Assembly (NCBI RefSeq): GCF_024139115.2
Contig: NC_085140.1
Location: forward strand, 21,792,035 to 21,856,034
From: Armigeres subalbatus
Lineage: Eukaryota > Arthropoda > Insecta > Diptera > Culicidae
DNA: 64,000 bases
Reading direction: 5' to 3'
Shown here one piece after another: positions 44,226-55,214 of this stretch. Numbering within the stretch: the first letter of the stretch is position 1; each line of letters begins with the position of its first letter. The notes beneath the pieces were generated by a model that saw nothing but the letters and a program-made list of their open reading frames with translations, searched no databases and was not told where the DNA came from. The position numbers were made by a program, and so were the translations under genes.

Positions 44226-44349
44226 ATTTTAATTCCTATTATGGCTATTAGAGTACTTTTAGTATATTAAATTGATTGGTACTAGCGAGAAGATATAGTT
44301 TGAGTACGCGCTTCATGACGAAAGTTTTGGCATCATGCGAAAGGTATAA

Positions 44350-46291
44350 CAAGTTTTTTTTTTATCTTAATCGGACTTGCTGTAACACTGAGGGGCGGCA
44401 GGGACTATGTCCAAGGGCTTGACGACCCTTTCCCATGGCCACTGCGAGTTAGGGGGTCAGCCTAGAATGTGGTGGGGTTTGACAGTGGGCTCTGTTAAAC
44501 CTCTACAAAAAGCTGTATGTGTCTAGAAGCAGGCCCTATCAAACCCAGTCAACACATGGGCGTGTATGGTGTAGTGTAGGATGCTCAAATGGAGGCGAAG
44601 TGTAGTCGCCATTTGGCTTGCGAATTTCGCCAACATGGAAATCCTTAGATCCCGCAAGAATTTTATTCAATCGACTGGCTTCACTCAAATTGGAAACATT
44701 TGCGCAAAGGTTTTTCCAGCCGGATCGTTCAGCAGATCGTAGAGCCTTCTTGTAAGCTTTGCGAGCCAACTTGAAAGAATCCGTCCCTGCTGAATGGCGT
44801 CTGTTCCAACTCCTTCTACACTGCTTCCTGAGCTTAGCCAAAAATACCACCACGGGGTTCCTCTTCAACGATATGTTGTAGTATCAACGGCATCATCCAA
44901 GTCGGTAGGAGTTTCGATCGTTGGTAGATATCCATGACATTTTGTCGAGAGCAACTCTGCATTGAGTTGTAGCGATGGTCAGATATGGATTCCTCATCTG
45001 GCACATGCCAATTCGTCAACTCGTGACTGATTCTATTGGAGCAGAGAGTTATGTCTAATACTTCTGCTCTATTAGATACCATAAAGGTTGGGCGATTGCC
45101 TATGTTAAGTAAACCAAGTTTGGTACTACTTAAGTATTCCATCAAGCTGGAGCCGCTCAGATTGGTATCCGGGCTACCCCAGATGACGTGATGAGCATTA
45201 GCATCACTGCCGACAATTAGTGGAAGGTCTCTTGACGTGCAATAAATGACAACTTGTTTGAAGGCATCCGTAGGGGATGGTTCATCATGTGGTAAATAAA
45301 CCGAACAATAGACGTATTTCCTGACGGGGGATCCGCCAGTTGTATCAATTGTGAGAGCACATACATCTCTGGTTGTTAGTTCAGAGATAAGTATAGCAAC
45401 GATGGCGTTGTTAGCAAGTACACGTGCACGCGGCATTGATCGAGAGTTTGCCATTACTGAATGCAGCAAAAACAAGGTTCACTAGGTTACCTAGGTAGAA
45501 GCTACCCTTGCGAAAATAGGGTTCTTGTACCAAAGCCACTTGGGATTTGCCATTTTGCATAGGTCTACAAAGATTAATCATTACTGTTCTTTTGTGCTGA
45601 CAATTGATTCGAGCTATCCTAACTGTAGCCATTGCGAATTACGATAATACACTCCACAACTTCAAAATTTATGTGAACAGCAACGATGAAACCAAGTCGG
45701 TATCGTATCAAGAACGTCAAAGACGAAACACAGACTACACCAAGATGAATACACAGCTAGGTGTTTCAATGTGCTCAATTTATGGACGAGAAGAAGGCGG
45801 GGGTGAAAAATTCATTTTCGGTGCAAAACATAAACAAACCGGCTGGCTCTCCCATACTAAAATCCAAGATGGCTGAATCGTGAATTTGGCAGATTGGAAC
45901 ACCTAGTGGTGTATTCATCTTGGAGTAGACTGTAAAAAACGCATAAAGCGAATCCATATAGGTGACAATTAGATGAAAAATTAAACAAAAACATACTCAT
46001 AATCTTACCCTTATTTAACCTAAAGTTGAGATTGAATAAGAGTAGCCGATTATTTCGGAGAAGGGAAAAAGGTCAACAACGCCATAGCTCCGGTTAGCGC
46101 AGTAAGGGCTCAATACTCTGAAGTGTGCCCTGATGCTTCACAGGCTCCGTTTGCGGTTAGGTTATTTTTAGACCCCCCTAACCATTCATTCATAGGCACG
46201 GTAAGCATAAAGTCGCATCACACCAAGAGTTAGGGGTCACCTGTATGGTGGACTTTTACCAGGCAATTCGTTATTCTTCTGTTCGTGGAGA
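44350..46291 (-). pseudogene. Second Lian/LOA-like copy, internally deleted
   Basis: On the minus strand the 5' UTR from about 46290 matches that of 31970-36083, then MATVRIARINCQHK (near 45632) starts an endonuclease. It carries ALVQEPYFRKGSFYLG and LPLIVGSDANAHHVIWGSPD: here the catalytic D/N residues read GSDANAHH, more intact than in the first copy. SISDHRY, a linker (KLRKQCRRSWNRRHSAGTDS) and LARKAYKKALRSAERSGW follow, to about 44605. All of RT and RNase H is then missing and a 3' UTR with poly(A) (near 44350-44360) follows. A small MITE interrupts the 5' UTR. Confidence 0.85.
45738..45925. mobile_element. 188-bp TA-flanked MITE in the Lian-like 5' UTR
   Basis: Inverted ends (CACCAAGATGAATACACAGC / CTCCAAGATGAATACACCAC, then TAGGTGTT) bound by TA (45736-45737, 45926-45927). 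The empty site is seen in the other Lian-like copy near 32400-32420 (ACAGTGTACTCTGTG), which confirms insertion and the 2-bp duplication. Confidence 0.85.
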
Positions 46292-46943
46292 AAATAAACG
46301 TAAATTAACAAAATATGTCTGGCTAAACATTCTTATTTAACCTCAAATAGAGAAAAAATAAGGGTTGCTAATTGACATTAGCTTTCCGATACAGGGTGTC
46401 TACTCATCTGTAAAAACAAAATACCCTGATTTTTCCAGGTGTTTTATATTAATTTCCAGGTAAAAACAAACGTGCCATATATAGATTTTAGCAGCAAAAT
46501 AATCAATTCAAAAAAGTAAATATAGCGAAAAATATTTTTTAAAGAATATTTTGGTAGCCTCACATAAACAATGTTGTAAATTACTTAAGAAATTCCTTTA
46601 GGAATTCCTTCGCAAGTTTACCCAGAAATTGTTTCAGCCATTCAATCAAAATTCCTTCAGGAATCACATAGCAAATTCCTCCAGGTATTCCTTTGAAAAT
46701 TTCTCCATTTCTCCTACGGATTTTAAAAATTGCTTCAGAACTTCCTCCAGGATTTAATTTGAAAATTTCTTTGCTAAAACTTTAGAAAACATCTCAAGGA
46801 ATTGTTCCGGAAATTCCTTTAGAGATGCATTTGGCGATTCCTTTAATTTTTTTTTAATTCCTTTAGGTGTTTGTTCGAAAATGTCTTGTGAAAATCCCTC
46901 GGAAATATCTTTATAAAATACTTTGCAGATTTCTTCAGATATA
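46292..46943. repeat. Low-complexity 'aattcctttagg' tract and spacer
   Basis: From about 46570 a phrase like 'ttcctttaggaattcc' recurs with variation, continuing at 47150-47350 after the MITE. No coding potential. Bases 46292-46570 show nothing recognised. Confidence 0.5.
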
Positions 46944-47084
46944 GCCTATTCAGATTACGCCATTTATGATCATAAATATCATGATAAACAACAACCTGAT
47001 GCCATCCCCATACATTCAATTTTCATTCTCCGCTTTAACACGATATTTATTACGATAAATAACCTTATCGTAATCTGAATAGAC
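46944..47084. mobile_element. 141-bp TA-flanked palindromic MITE
   Basis: Ends GCCTATTCAGATTACG and GTCTATTCAGATTACG (other strand), flanked by TA (46942-46943, 47085-47086). The inner sequence contains further self-complementary AT-rich words. Confidence 0.65.
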
Positions 47085-47835
47085 TATTAAGCTTATTGAA
47101 GCATATTTTGGCAGCATGATTTCAATTGTTACAGCGCCACTAGCGTTCTATTACTGCTTTACTGTAAAAACCTTCGGAAAATGCTTCGGATATTCTTTTG
47201 AAATTCCTTGGGATTTTTTAGGAACTCATTCAGAAGTACCTTGAGGAAAACTTTAGAAAACACCTGGAGGAGTTTTTCCGGATATTTTGCTTTTAAGAAT
47301 TCTTTGGAAATTCTTCGAGAATACCTTTAGAAACTCCTTCCAAAATTCAAATGAAGAATCGCTCACTTTGAGCGATTGATTATTTATTCTCGCGAAGGAT
47401 GAACAAATGGACAAATTAAGGAAATGTTAATACTGTTGTGTAGAAGTTGCTTAGGTCTCATCACTTTCCATGGTGAATTTCGATCTTTCTTTCCATGGTA
47501 ATTGTGCAGATGCAGAGGTGTTCTCGGTCTCTTGTAGCAACAATAACTACACACTAACATTCCCTCCTTTTCCCAAATGACTGTAAGAACTTGGCCGGTG
47601 CCGTTATTGATCGACATTTGCGATCTGAAACGTGCACTTCGAAAAGACATGATAATCCTAACCATCATTTACTTGGATCGTAGTGCAATTTGCACCAGTT
47701 TTGATCAATCACGGAGTAGAAACCATTGATATGTACAGTCAGTGTAAGCTTAGCTTAAGAAATACATAAATACTTACTAGCAAGTTTTATAAGTATGACG
47801 TAATTTTTTGAAACTTATTTCACTTTCAAAAATTC
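47085..47835. other. Stretch without recognised genes
   Basis: Continuation of the low-complexity tract to about 47350, then about 480 bp of unrecognised sequence. A minus-strand 94-codon frame (47384-47668) has no known motif. Confidence 0.4.
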
Positions 47836-47842
47836 GTCAATA

Positions 47843-47906
<64 letters not shown>
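47836..47906. repeat. (TA)n microsatellite
   Basis: About 70 bp of almost uninterrupted TA dinucleotides, directly abutting the TA-targeting MITE at 47907. The short open frames of repeated Tyr-Ile codons here are artefacts. Confidence 0.95.
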
Positions 47907-47909
<3 letters not shown>

Positions 47910-48090
47910 GGAAAGACGGCTTTGGCAGGTTTTGTTCTATTATTGGCAGGGGGGTTTTGTCGACCAAATTTTATGAAATTTGGCCACAATATTCTTTGAT
48001 ATGCAAAGAATGTTTAGGCCAAATTTGAGCCTAGTCAGTCATAAAAAACCCCCCTGCCAATGACACATTCCAGCGTAACGCGACACCATG

Positions 48091-49889
48091 GGGGCTGTCC
48101 ACAAACCACGTAGACCGAAATTTCACATTTTCAAACCCCCCCTCCCCCCTGGTAGACTTTCGTAGACTTTTCCGAAACCCCTCCCCCACCCCCTTGAAGT
48201 CTACGTAGACTTTTAAATATTTTACAAAATATCATATGTGCACACTTAAAATAAATCGCAGATTTCTGTGAAATTTCACCGAAATCTCAACAGCAGAACT
48301 GTTCGGTAAAAAATTTACAGATTTTTTTGGTGATTTTGACAGATGACAATGGAAAATACCGCAGAAAATCGGTGAAATAATTACCGAACAAATCTGCTGT
48401 TGAGATTACGTTGAATTGAAGCAAAATTCACCGAAATCTGTGAAATGATTTAAGTGTGTGATTGGACAATCAAAATCGAAATCAAATTTAATCCTCTGTC
48501 CACAGCTCCTGAAACCAAATCTCAAAGTCAATCAATTTAATTTCTGTTGAATTCGATTCCTTCTAGAGGTGTGCAGCACCGCTACCAATACTTTTGCATA
48601 GGCGCGCCACAGGTAAAAGTCTGTCACGCATCTGACCTATAATTCTCCACGCCGGTTCAAGTTTGTAGAAAAACGAGGAATTTTCAGAATTTCGAGAAAT
48701 TTCGAGTTGAAATTCCGAGAATGTCTAGTCTACATTCCAATAAGTTTTTCGTATAAATTTTCGTAGAAGATCCCGATTAATAATCTTTCAAGCTTCCCGG
48801 TAATATTTCAAAGAACTCTCCGTGAAAATCCCAATGCTTTTCTTGAAAATTCCATGCAATATCCCATTGAATAATCATCCGTGGAAATCGAAAGAATTTC
48901 CTTATAAATTCCAAAACTATTCCCGTTAATATTCCGAGTAAATTTCCGTGAAAATTTGGAATTATTTCCCGAGATAATTTGTAGTTAAATGAACATTTAG
49001 AAATATTTCCCGTGGAATTTTAAAATGGTTTCCAATATTCTTGCAGATTTAGAACAATTTCCTGAGGAAATTGAAAAAAAAATCCTATAAAAAAAAAGAC
49101 TTTTCCGAATAATTTTCGTTTGAAATGATAGAGAATTTTCAGTTGTAATTTTGATGAATTTCTCGTAAAAAATTCGAATAATTTTTCATGAAAATATAAA
49201 AGCTTTCTTACAAAAATTGCAATTTTTTTTTGCGGAAACTCAAAGGTTTTTTGGTGAGAAATGCAAATAATTTCTCGTGGAAATTTTCAATAGTTACTTT
49301 AGAAATTCCGAAGATTTTCCATTGACTAGTCCAATGAATTAGCATTAGTACTTCCGGAGAAATTGCCGTGAAATATACGAAGAATTTCCCATGAACATTT
49401 CGAAAAATTTCGCTTATCTATCCAAAGAATTCCTCGCGAACATTCCGAAGAATTTTCGAATATTTTGCTTCTGGGAACTTCCCAGAAAATCTCCAGTGAA
49501 GGGCTTCTCGCGGAAATTTGGGGGAATTTGAGGAAAGTTTGATTTTTTTTCAAAAGTTTTTATAGAATACTCCTGCTTAACACAGAAGATTTTCCTGGGG
49601 AAATCCATATAGTTTTAAGCCATAGTTCAGACTATTACTTCAGTGAAACTCATCAGATTTTTCTAGAGAAATTCAAGAAATTATTTCAAGTCTTGCAAAA
49701 CAATCTGGGAAGATCCTTAAAAAAATCAAAGAATAGTGAACCTTGCACATAGCTGCTTTATACATTGTATTTCTAAAAAGTCTACGTACACTTTTTGTAA
49801 ACCCCCCCGTCCCCCTTCGTAGACTATAGTAGACTTTTTCGAAACCCCTCCCTCCCCCTCAAGAGTCTACGTGGTTTATGGACAGCCCC
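48091..49889. mobile_element. 1.8-kb ATG-flanked TIR element nested in the previous one
   Basis: Inverted ends GGGGCTGTCCACAAACCACG / GGGGCTGTCCATAAACCACG, then TAGAC and C-rich tracts. It is flanked by ATG on both sides (48088-48090, 49890-49892). The terminus style (short palindromic lead, then a C/G-rich tract) resembles the small family W MITEs. The interior is the 'gaaattccgaagaatt' microrepeat and one further MITE, with no transposase. Confidence 0.8.
48241..48458. mobile_element. 218-bp MITE with CACACTTA termini
   Basis: CACACTTAAAATAAATCGCA at the left and CACACTTAAATCATTTCACA on the other strand at the right. Both are followed by GATTTC.GTGAA and CTCAACAGCAGA words in inverted order. 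The target duplication is not clear. Nested inside 48091-49889. Confidence 0.7.
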
Positions 49890-52392
49890 ATGAGGAGCCG
49901 ACTTTCAGCGAGAAATTAGGTCTGCATTCGAAAATTAGCCTCGGGGACATATGATTAAACAGGTGTAAAATTATCCTCACTAAATTTCCTTTCTGATAGA
50001 ATATTCATTTTGAGATTTTTCGCTTTGAATATGATAAATATAGCGCGCTGCATTTCGTAACGCGACACCATCGCTGAATTGCACTTTTTCGCATTTTGAA
50101 ATGCAAATTCGCAGGAAAAAACGGAAATTATAATGAAAAATAACTGAATTGATATGAACACCGCCGCGTTACGCTGATCGACAAACAGTCTCCTACAAAT
50201 GGTGTCGCGTTACGCAAACGTGTTTATCGTTGATAGAATACGTAATTTCAGCCGATTTCGATGCGACATGGTATATTCGACACAGAATATTATCACATTA
50301 TCTATTGTTTAATGTAGTTCGAGTTGGTGGTTACGATCTGGAGTTTCAGTTATTAAAGTTGTTAAAGGGACTAACGCGCACAAATATAGAACTGAACCAA
50401 TTCCATTCGTATCATATATTCAGTTTTTGAACAAATTAAATGGTAATGGGTTTTCATATTTTTATATTAGTCACACCCAAGTATGACCCGGATCGGTTTT
50501 TAAGTACGTGGTCAGACGATCGATCCCCCTAGAAGTGAGTTTTTTTTACACTGAAAAGTTCTATATTGCCTTTTTTCTACGTTAACCATTTTGAAAAGTG
50601 ATGATGGCCCAAGAAGCTCAGCAATGTTGAAGAGGAATATTTCTGTCGTTTTTTATTCTACGTTTCTACTGGAACGTTGTCTGTTTTCAACTTTTTATTT
50701 ATTTCCGAAAAGATTGGAATACGTCGCATGTCTCAACCAATGTTTATCACAAGAACGTATGCGTCGTGCCCTGAGTGCACTACTTTTAACTACATTTTCA
50801 ATCTTTACGCTATCATCAGCACTACTCAGAAAATAAATACTCAATTTTGAAAATAGTGTTTATATCCTGGTGTAAAATAATTGTCTTATTATTGTATATT
50901 CATTTAGCTCAAAGCGAAGTTTATTAGGATGCCTGATATAATGTCTTTATTAACGAACCAGCCCAATGCTGGTTCATCTCGATTAACATAAAATGGATTT
51001 TTTTTTTCAATTTATCACTCAGCAACTCTCTGTTAACCTTTTTCGATAGGCCCTTATTCTTGCATTGGTTTGGTGAAGTTTTTTGCCTGGCGCTATTCAT
51101 TATATTTTCGACTACCGGTGACCAACACTCTTAAATTATTTCACCGATATTGACTGTGAAAATCTCTGTTAAAGTTTTTAAGATGAAATATCGACTAAAT
51201 TGACGTATGTTCACGGCATCTTCTTTGAGCGCTGACGTACTCGGCTGTGACGATCTTGGTCAAAGAATAAAAAATGCCGAGCTAGTGAGAGCGAACGAAA
51301 GGAAAATTAACTAAAATATTAAAAATCATCAAATTAAATGGAGAAAAGAAAACACGAGTCTTTCGGTTCCTCAAAGCTAAAAATATGTTTAAAAATCAAG
51401 ATAAAACTTGTATTAAAAAACATAACTGCGGCTCCGTAACGCTTCACGTCAGATGAGTCTTTCAAATAAACGAACCATTGAAAAAAATATAATCATACTT
51501 GGCATCCACAAACAAGTTTGACGGTTCGTGACATGGTAGAAGGAAACCGTGTTCGTCAGCAAACTGTTAGTTACGTTTACTCGTATGAGTGGCATGGTGA
51601 TATTGCGTGGAAAAGAGAGAGGATTAAAAAAGCCTCACAACTTATTAAAAAAAAACTCAGTTTCACGTGACTTATTAACCTATTTTGTGTGGTAACCTAT
51701 TTTGTGTAGTATGGAGAGTTACCTAATGACACACCCCGTTACACCCCCAATTTTGTTACGCTATTCATGTACAAGCCCTAAATTACTTGAAAGAAACCAT
51801 TGTGATACTGTATCAATAAACCGAAAGCATTTTATCCCTTATTACTGAAGCACATTCAATTCGCGTAACGCGACACCATATTTTTGTACCTAGTGTAACT
51901 TCATGGAAAATGGTCCGATTTTGGATCTTAATACACGAAAAGAAAGCTCTTGACGAGTCAATTATACGACTATTTTCGTAACGCGACACCATTTCAATGT
52001 CACTGTTTTTAAAGTACAAATATTTCAGGTAAACTAAAATTTTCGAAGCAATACAATGTGCACACAAAAAGATCATTAAAAACTGTATTTAATTACGTAT
52101 TCATCTATACATTTTCACTCAAGTAGGTGCGATAGAGCACATTTGTAAAAAAAAATGATTAGGGAGTCTTTTTTTATACTAAAAGTCTGCTACTTTGATT
52201 GGCTATTAAACAATGTTCCGAAAACATTTTTCAGTGGAAGAAATGTTTTTCTTGTAATTCAATATGTATGTTTTCCTGTCCTACAGATATTGGATCCTAA
52301 TTTTTAGTTTGAAATTTTGGTCACTTGGTGTAGAAGTGCATGGATTGTGTCCAATAATAAAACAAAACCTGCCAAAGCCGTCATTCCCCCTA

Positions 52393-52984
52393 TATACTTA
52401 ATATATATACTCTAACGGTCAGGCAAAAACTGAAACTATGCCGAGTTCCTAGTTCGTCAATGAAGGATTCCTTCAAAGCTTAATCTACCAGTCGTCGTTC
52501 GTTGAATCGTCATCCGAGTCACTACTAAATATCACAATACAATGACGGATCTAACCGATTTGCAACAACCCTAAATCACATCATAATGATTACCAATCAA
52601 TGAAACAACTTGGTGTTCGAGGAAGGATAAAAATAAAAACAAATCTCTTTAAGCTCTGCACTGCATTCATGGTTTGGCTTATCAAATCTAAGGAAATTGG
52701 TTCATGCAATTCTTTATCTACCTTGACGTTTTTTTTTCTTTATGTGGTGACATTACATGGGGGACATTGATCATTTGTACAGCAAATAAATATGAAGAAG
52801 TATATCGTGTAGATATTTAAACTTGTGAATTACAAACAATTATCCAGAAAAGTTGTTTTAAAATGATTCATGTTATATAACGTGTTATGATACTGAATGA
52901 CATGCGATTACATAAAATTTTATTATAATCTACATTATATACCATGCTTGCTTAAGTTATCTACATGATATATAAACACGTTTT
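52393..52984. other. Stretch without recognised features
   Basis: About 590 bp of AT-rich sequence after the MITE, with no recognised motif or repeat. Confidence 0.4.
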
Positions 52985-53170
52985 TGTGTGCGAGGTAACA
53001 AGTTTGTTATTTTGCATGCATGATGACTAATATGATAGCACTTTTATGCCAGGGATTCAAGAAAATTTGCTAGACCGGACCAAGCATCAAACCCAGCCAT
53101 CTTCATTATGTTCTTGCTTTGCAACCACGCATCATACCACTAGGCTAAGAAAGGCCTACCTCGGCCTGCG
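52985..53170 (-). mobile_element. Degenerate Feilai-like SINE, 5' part
   Basis: On the minus strand the tRNA-like head and the 'gctgggtttgatgcttggt' B-box region, 'ggtctagcaaattttc', and 'ccctggcataaaagtgctat' follow the same order as in the better copy ending at 60688. The 3' half is missing. Confidence 0.6.
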
Positions 53171-54385
53171 TATCCAAATTTATCAAGTTAGACCCATTAG
53201 CGTGTGTGGTGTCAGAAAATGCACCGAATCGAATCTATGAATCATCCACATCGAATTTGAAGGTTCACTATATAGCACATATTTATATTTTCTAACCAAT
53301 CAGGGGTGTGAAAGAATGGGCCATAAAACACGAATCATTTTGAATATGGTCCCTGGTTTATGGTTCGATCCAGTCTATCCAGTCACCCGTCCGTTACCTT
53401 TACTTTTCATTAACCACTCGCTCCCTATCGACTAGTTTTATGTGTCCAGTGGCAAGCAAACACATACATTTTCACTCTGGAGAAAGACAAACACGAAAAT
53501 ATATCCAACAACCAAACGCCCCAAATATGAATCGCGAACCGTTTTTATTTGTGCTCCACCGATTATTTCCAGTTTTGTACGTGACTGATAAGAGGAGCGC
53601 ACACCTCATCTGTTTTGTCTGTGTACCACCCATAAGCTTTTCCCTGGTACTGTTAGCTGTATTTCTATGTTTGTATGTATCTTTCTCTTTCCAATAAGTG
53701 AGTTCAACCAATAATGTCTGCCTACATGTGATTCGATATCTCTGCATCGTATGCTCAGCACCCCGACCGGGCGGCGATCGTCCGAGCAAGCATGATGGGG
53801 CCTTACCCCTTTCCAAACAAGCCTGCAGCAGAAACACTATTCCGTAACACCTTGACACGTCATTGCAACAGAGCCTTTGTGCCGGTCGTCACCACTCTTT
53901 TTCGAATGCATCAACCTACACAACCTAGCCTAGCTGAACTGAGTAGCAGCACACGTTTATGATGTATCCATTTTGGTGAAATTCGGCATGACGGCTGACC
54001 TACCATCTCACTGCTGGGGGATTCGAGCTAAGCCAGCTGTTTGATGCAACGATGAATAATAGCATTGCTCCTGATTATATTCGGTTGGTCCACTTTCCGT
54101 ATATCCGAATCCTTGAAATGTTTGCAGAACATTGTAACTGCTAGCTTTTTCTCCATCTAATCGCATTTTAGTCTGTTACTGACATCTTAGTAGGGTAACT
54201 GACGTTTTCTCGTTAGAGCTCGATTCACAAATTGTACACCTTTTTGCTGTACATTTGGGTTAGGTACCACTGTTAGACGAGTTATGAATTTTTCTATTCC
54301 TCCACTTGATTAACATTACAGATTATGTATCTCAACAGTAAGGCCGTACTTGATTCGACGTCGAGACAAGCAATTTGAGTCAAGT
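53171..54385. other. Stretch without recognised genes
   Basis: About 1.2 kb of moderate base composition. A plus frame (53440-53697) and a minus frame (53472-53858) overlap but neither shows a known motif. Bases 54335-54397 hold a broken remnant of repeat S. Confidence 0.4.
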
Positions 54386-54397
54386 ACGAGACATTTT

Positions 54398-54460
54398 ATT
54401 ATTATTATTATCTTTATTTACGAGGCTTTCAGCCCTAGGCTGGCTCACCTAGGGGACAGG
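54398..54460 (-). mobile_element. 63-bp 5'-truncated LINE tail with 12-bp duplication
   Basis: On the minus strand the insert reads 'tgaaagcctcgtaaataaag' followed by (ATA/AAT)n. It is a 3' tail only. The word ACGAGACATTTT occurs immediately on both sides (54386-54397, 54461-54472), so this is a discrete target-primed insertion. Confidence 0.75.
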
Positions 54461-54783
54461 ACGAGACATTTTGAATTGACCTTAGGAAAGATTCATAACG
54501 TAAGTCACGAAAATTGCCGATTTTAAACCGACCCACAATGGTTCAAAAGCCCCCAACACGTGCGTTTTTTTAGTTTTCGACTACATTTTAGAGACATGCT
54601 GCATTCAGAAGAGTTGAAGGATATTTCTTGGGCTTCATTTTAATAAGAAAACATCAATGATCTATCCACCTTAAAGGGCGACATGGAATAAAAATTGCGC
54701 AAATGTACAATACCAGTGGTTGTCCTCTGCAATGTTATAAAGAATGTCAATTCGAATATCTTTTATGAAGACACAATTGGGCT

Positions 54784-54923
54784 TATTCTATGAGTCGAGT
54801 GACGTGAAGTGAGTCGATTTTAGCAATTCTCACGTGAGGTGACCATGTTATTCAAATGGGGCTATACGACTCTTCTCACGTCATTCGAGCAATCTCACGT
54901 CACTCCACTCGTAGAGGACTAAT
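54784..54923. mobile_element. ~140-bp palindromic MITE-like repeat
   Basis: GAGTCGAGTGACGTGA near the left end is matched on the other strand by GAGTGGAGTGACGTGA near the right end, with further inner TCACGTGA-type words. The borders are uncertain and the target duplication unresolved. Confidence 0.5.
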
Positions 54924-55117
54924 CAACCGGGTAGCGTAAGGTAAAAATCGTTTACTCATTAATGGGTACTTTTTATCTGCTATCTCTATCCCTCTGCTGA
55001 AAAATTTACCCATTTTGGAAGAATAAGTGGATTTACTCATTTCAATGAGTGGTGACGCACTAATGACACTCCTGCCTTAACACAAGCAGACCACTCGCTC
55101 TCTGCTAAAGCAGCATT

Positions 55118-55214
55118 TTTCATATTAAAAATTGGACTATGGGCTCTAAAGTTATGGCCAAAATACATTTTTACATCAAAACCGCGTAAAAATGTCACTC
55201 ATTTTCTAGGCACT
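55118..55214 (-). repeat. Fragment of repeat X
   Basis: Carries 'aaaattggactatgggctc', 'agttatggccaaaatac' and 'tgtcactcattttctaggcac', the tandem-prone internal segment of repeat X as seen at 62407-62870. It ends where the RTE-like LINE begins. Confidence 0.6.

Larger units (their letters stand above)
48062..52351. mobile_element. 4.3-kb TIR element with CAAT duplication and five 16-bp subterminal/internal repeats
   Basis: Ends GACACATTCCAGCG (left) and GACACAATCCATGC (right, other strand). The flanking CAAT is duplicated (48058-48061 and 52352-52355), and deleting the element and one CAAT rebuilds the MITE M arm. The 16-mer CGTAACGCGACACCAT is present perfectly at 48074, 50056, 51864 and 51977 on the plus strand and at 50199-50214 on the minus strand. 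Partial copies lie near 50163 and 51435. Repeated words near ends are typical transposase-binding sites. No transposase frame is visible, so it is non-autonomous. The superfamily is undetermined (a 4-bp duplication would fit Chapaev-like elements). Confidence 0.75.
47907..52390. mobile_element. MITE family M, copy 2, split by a 4.3-kb insertion
   Basis: The left part 47907-48061 and right part 52352-52390 together match copy 1 (42043-42233), including GACGGCTTTGGCAGGTTTTG at both ends in inverted orientation. TA flanks outside (47905-47906, 52391-52392). The interruption falls in the word CCAATAATA of the right arm. Confidence 0.85.

Noticed and set aside
47808..48028. Open frames with long Tyr-Ile repeats
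   Set aside because: Translation of a (TA)n microsatellite.
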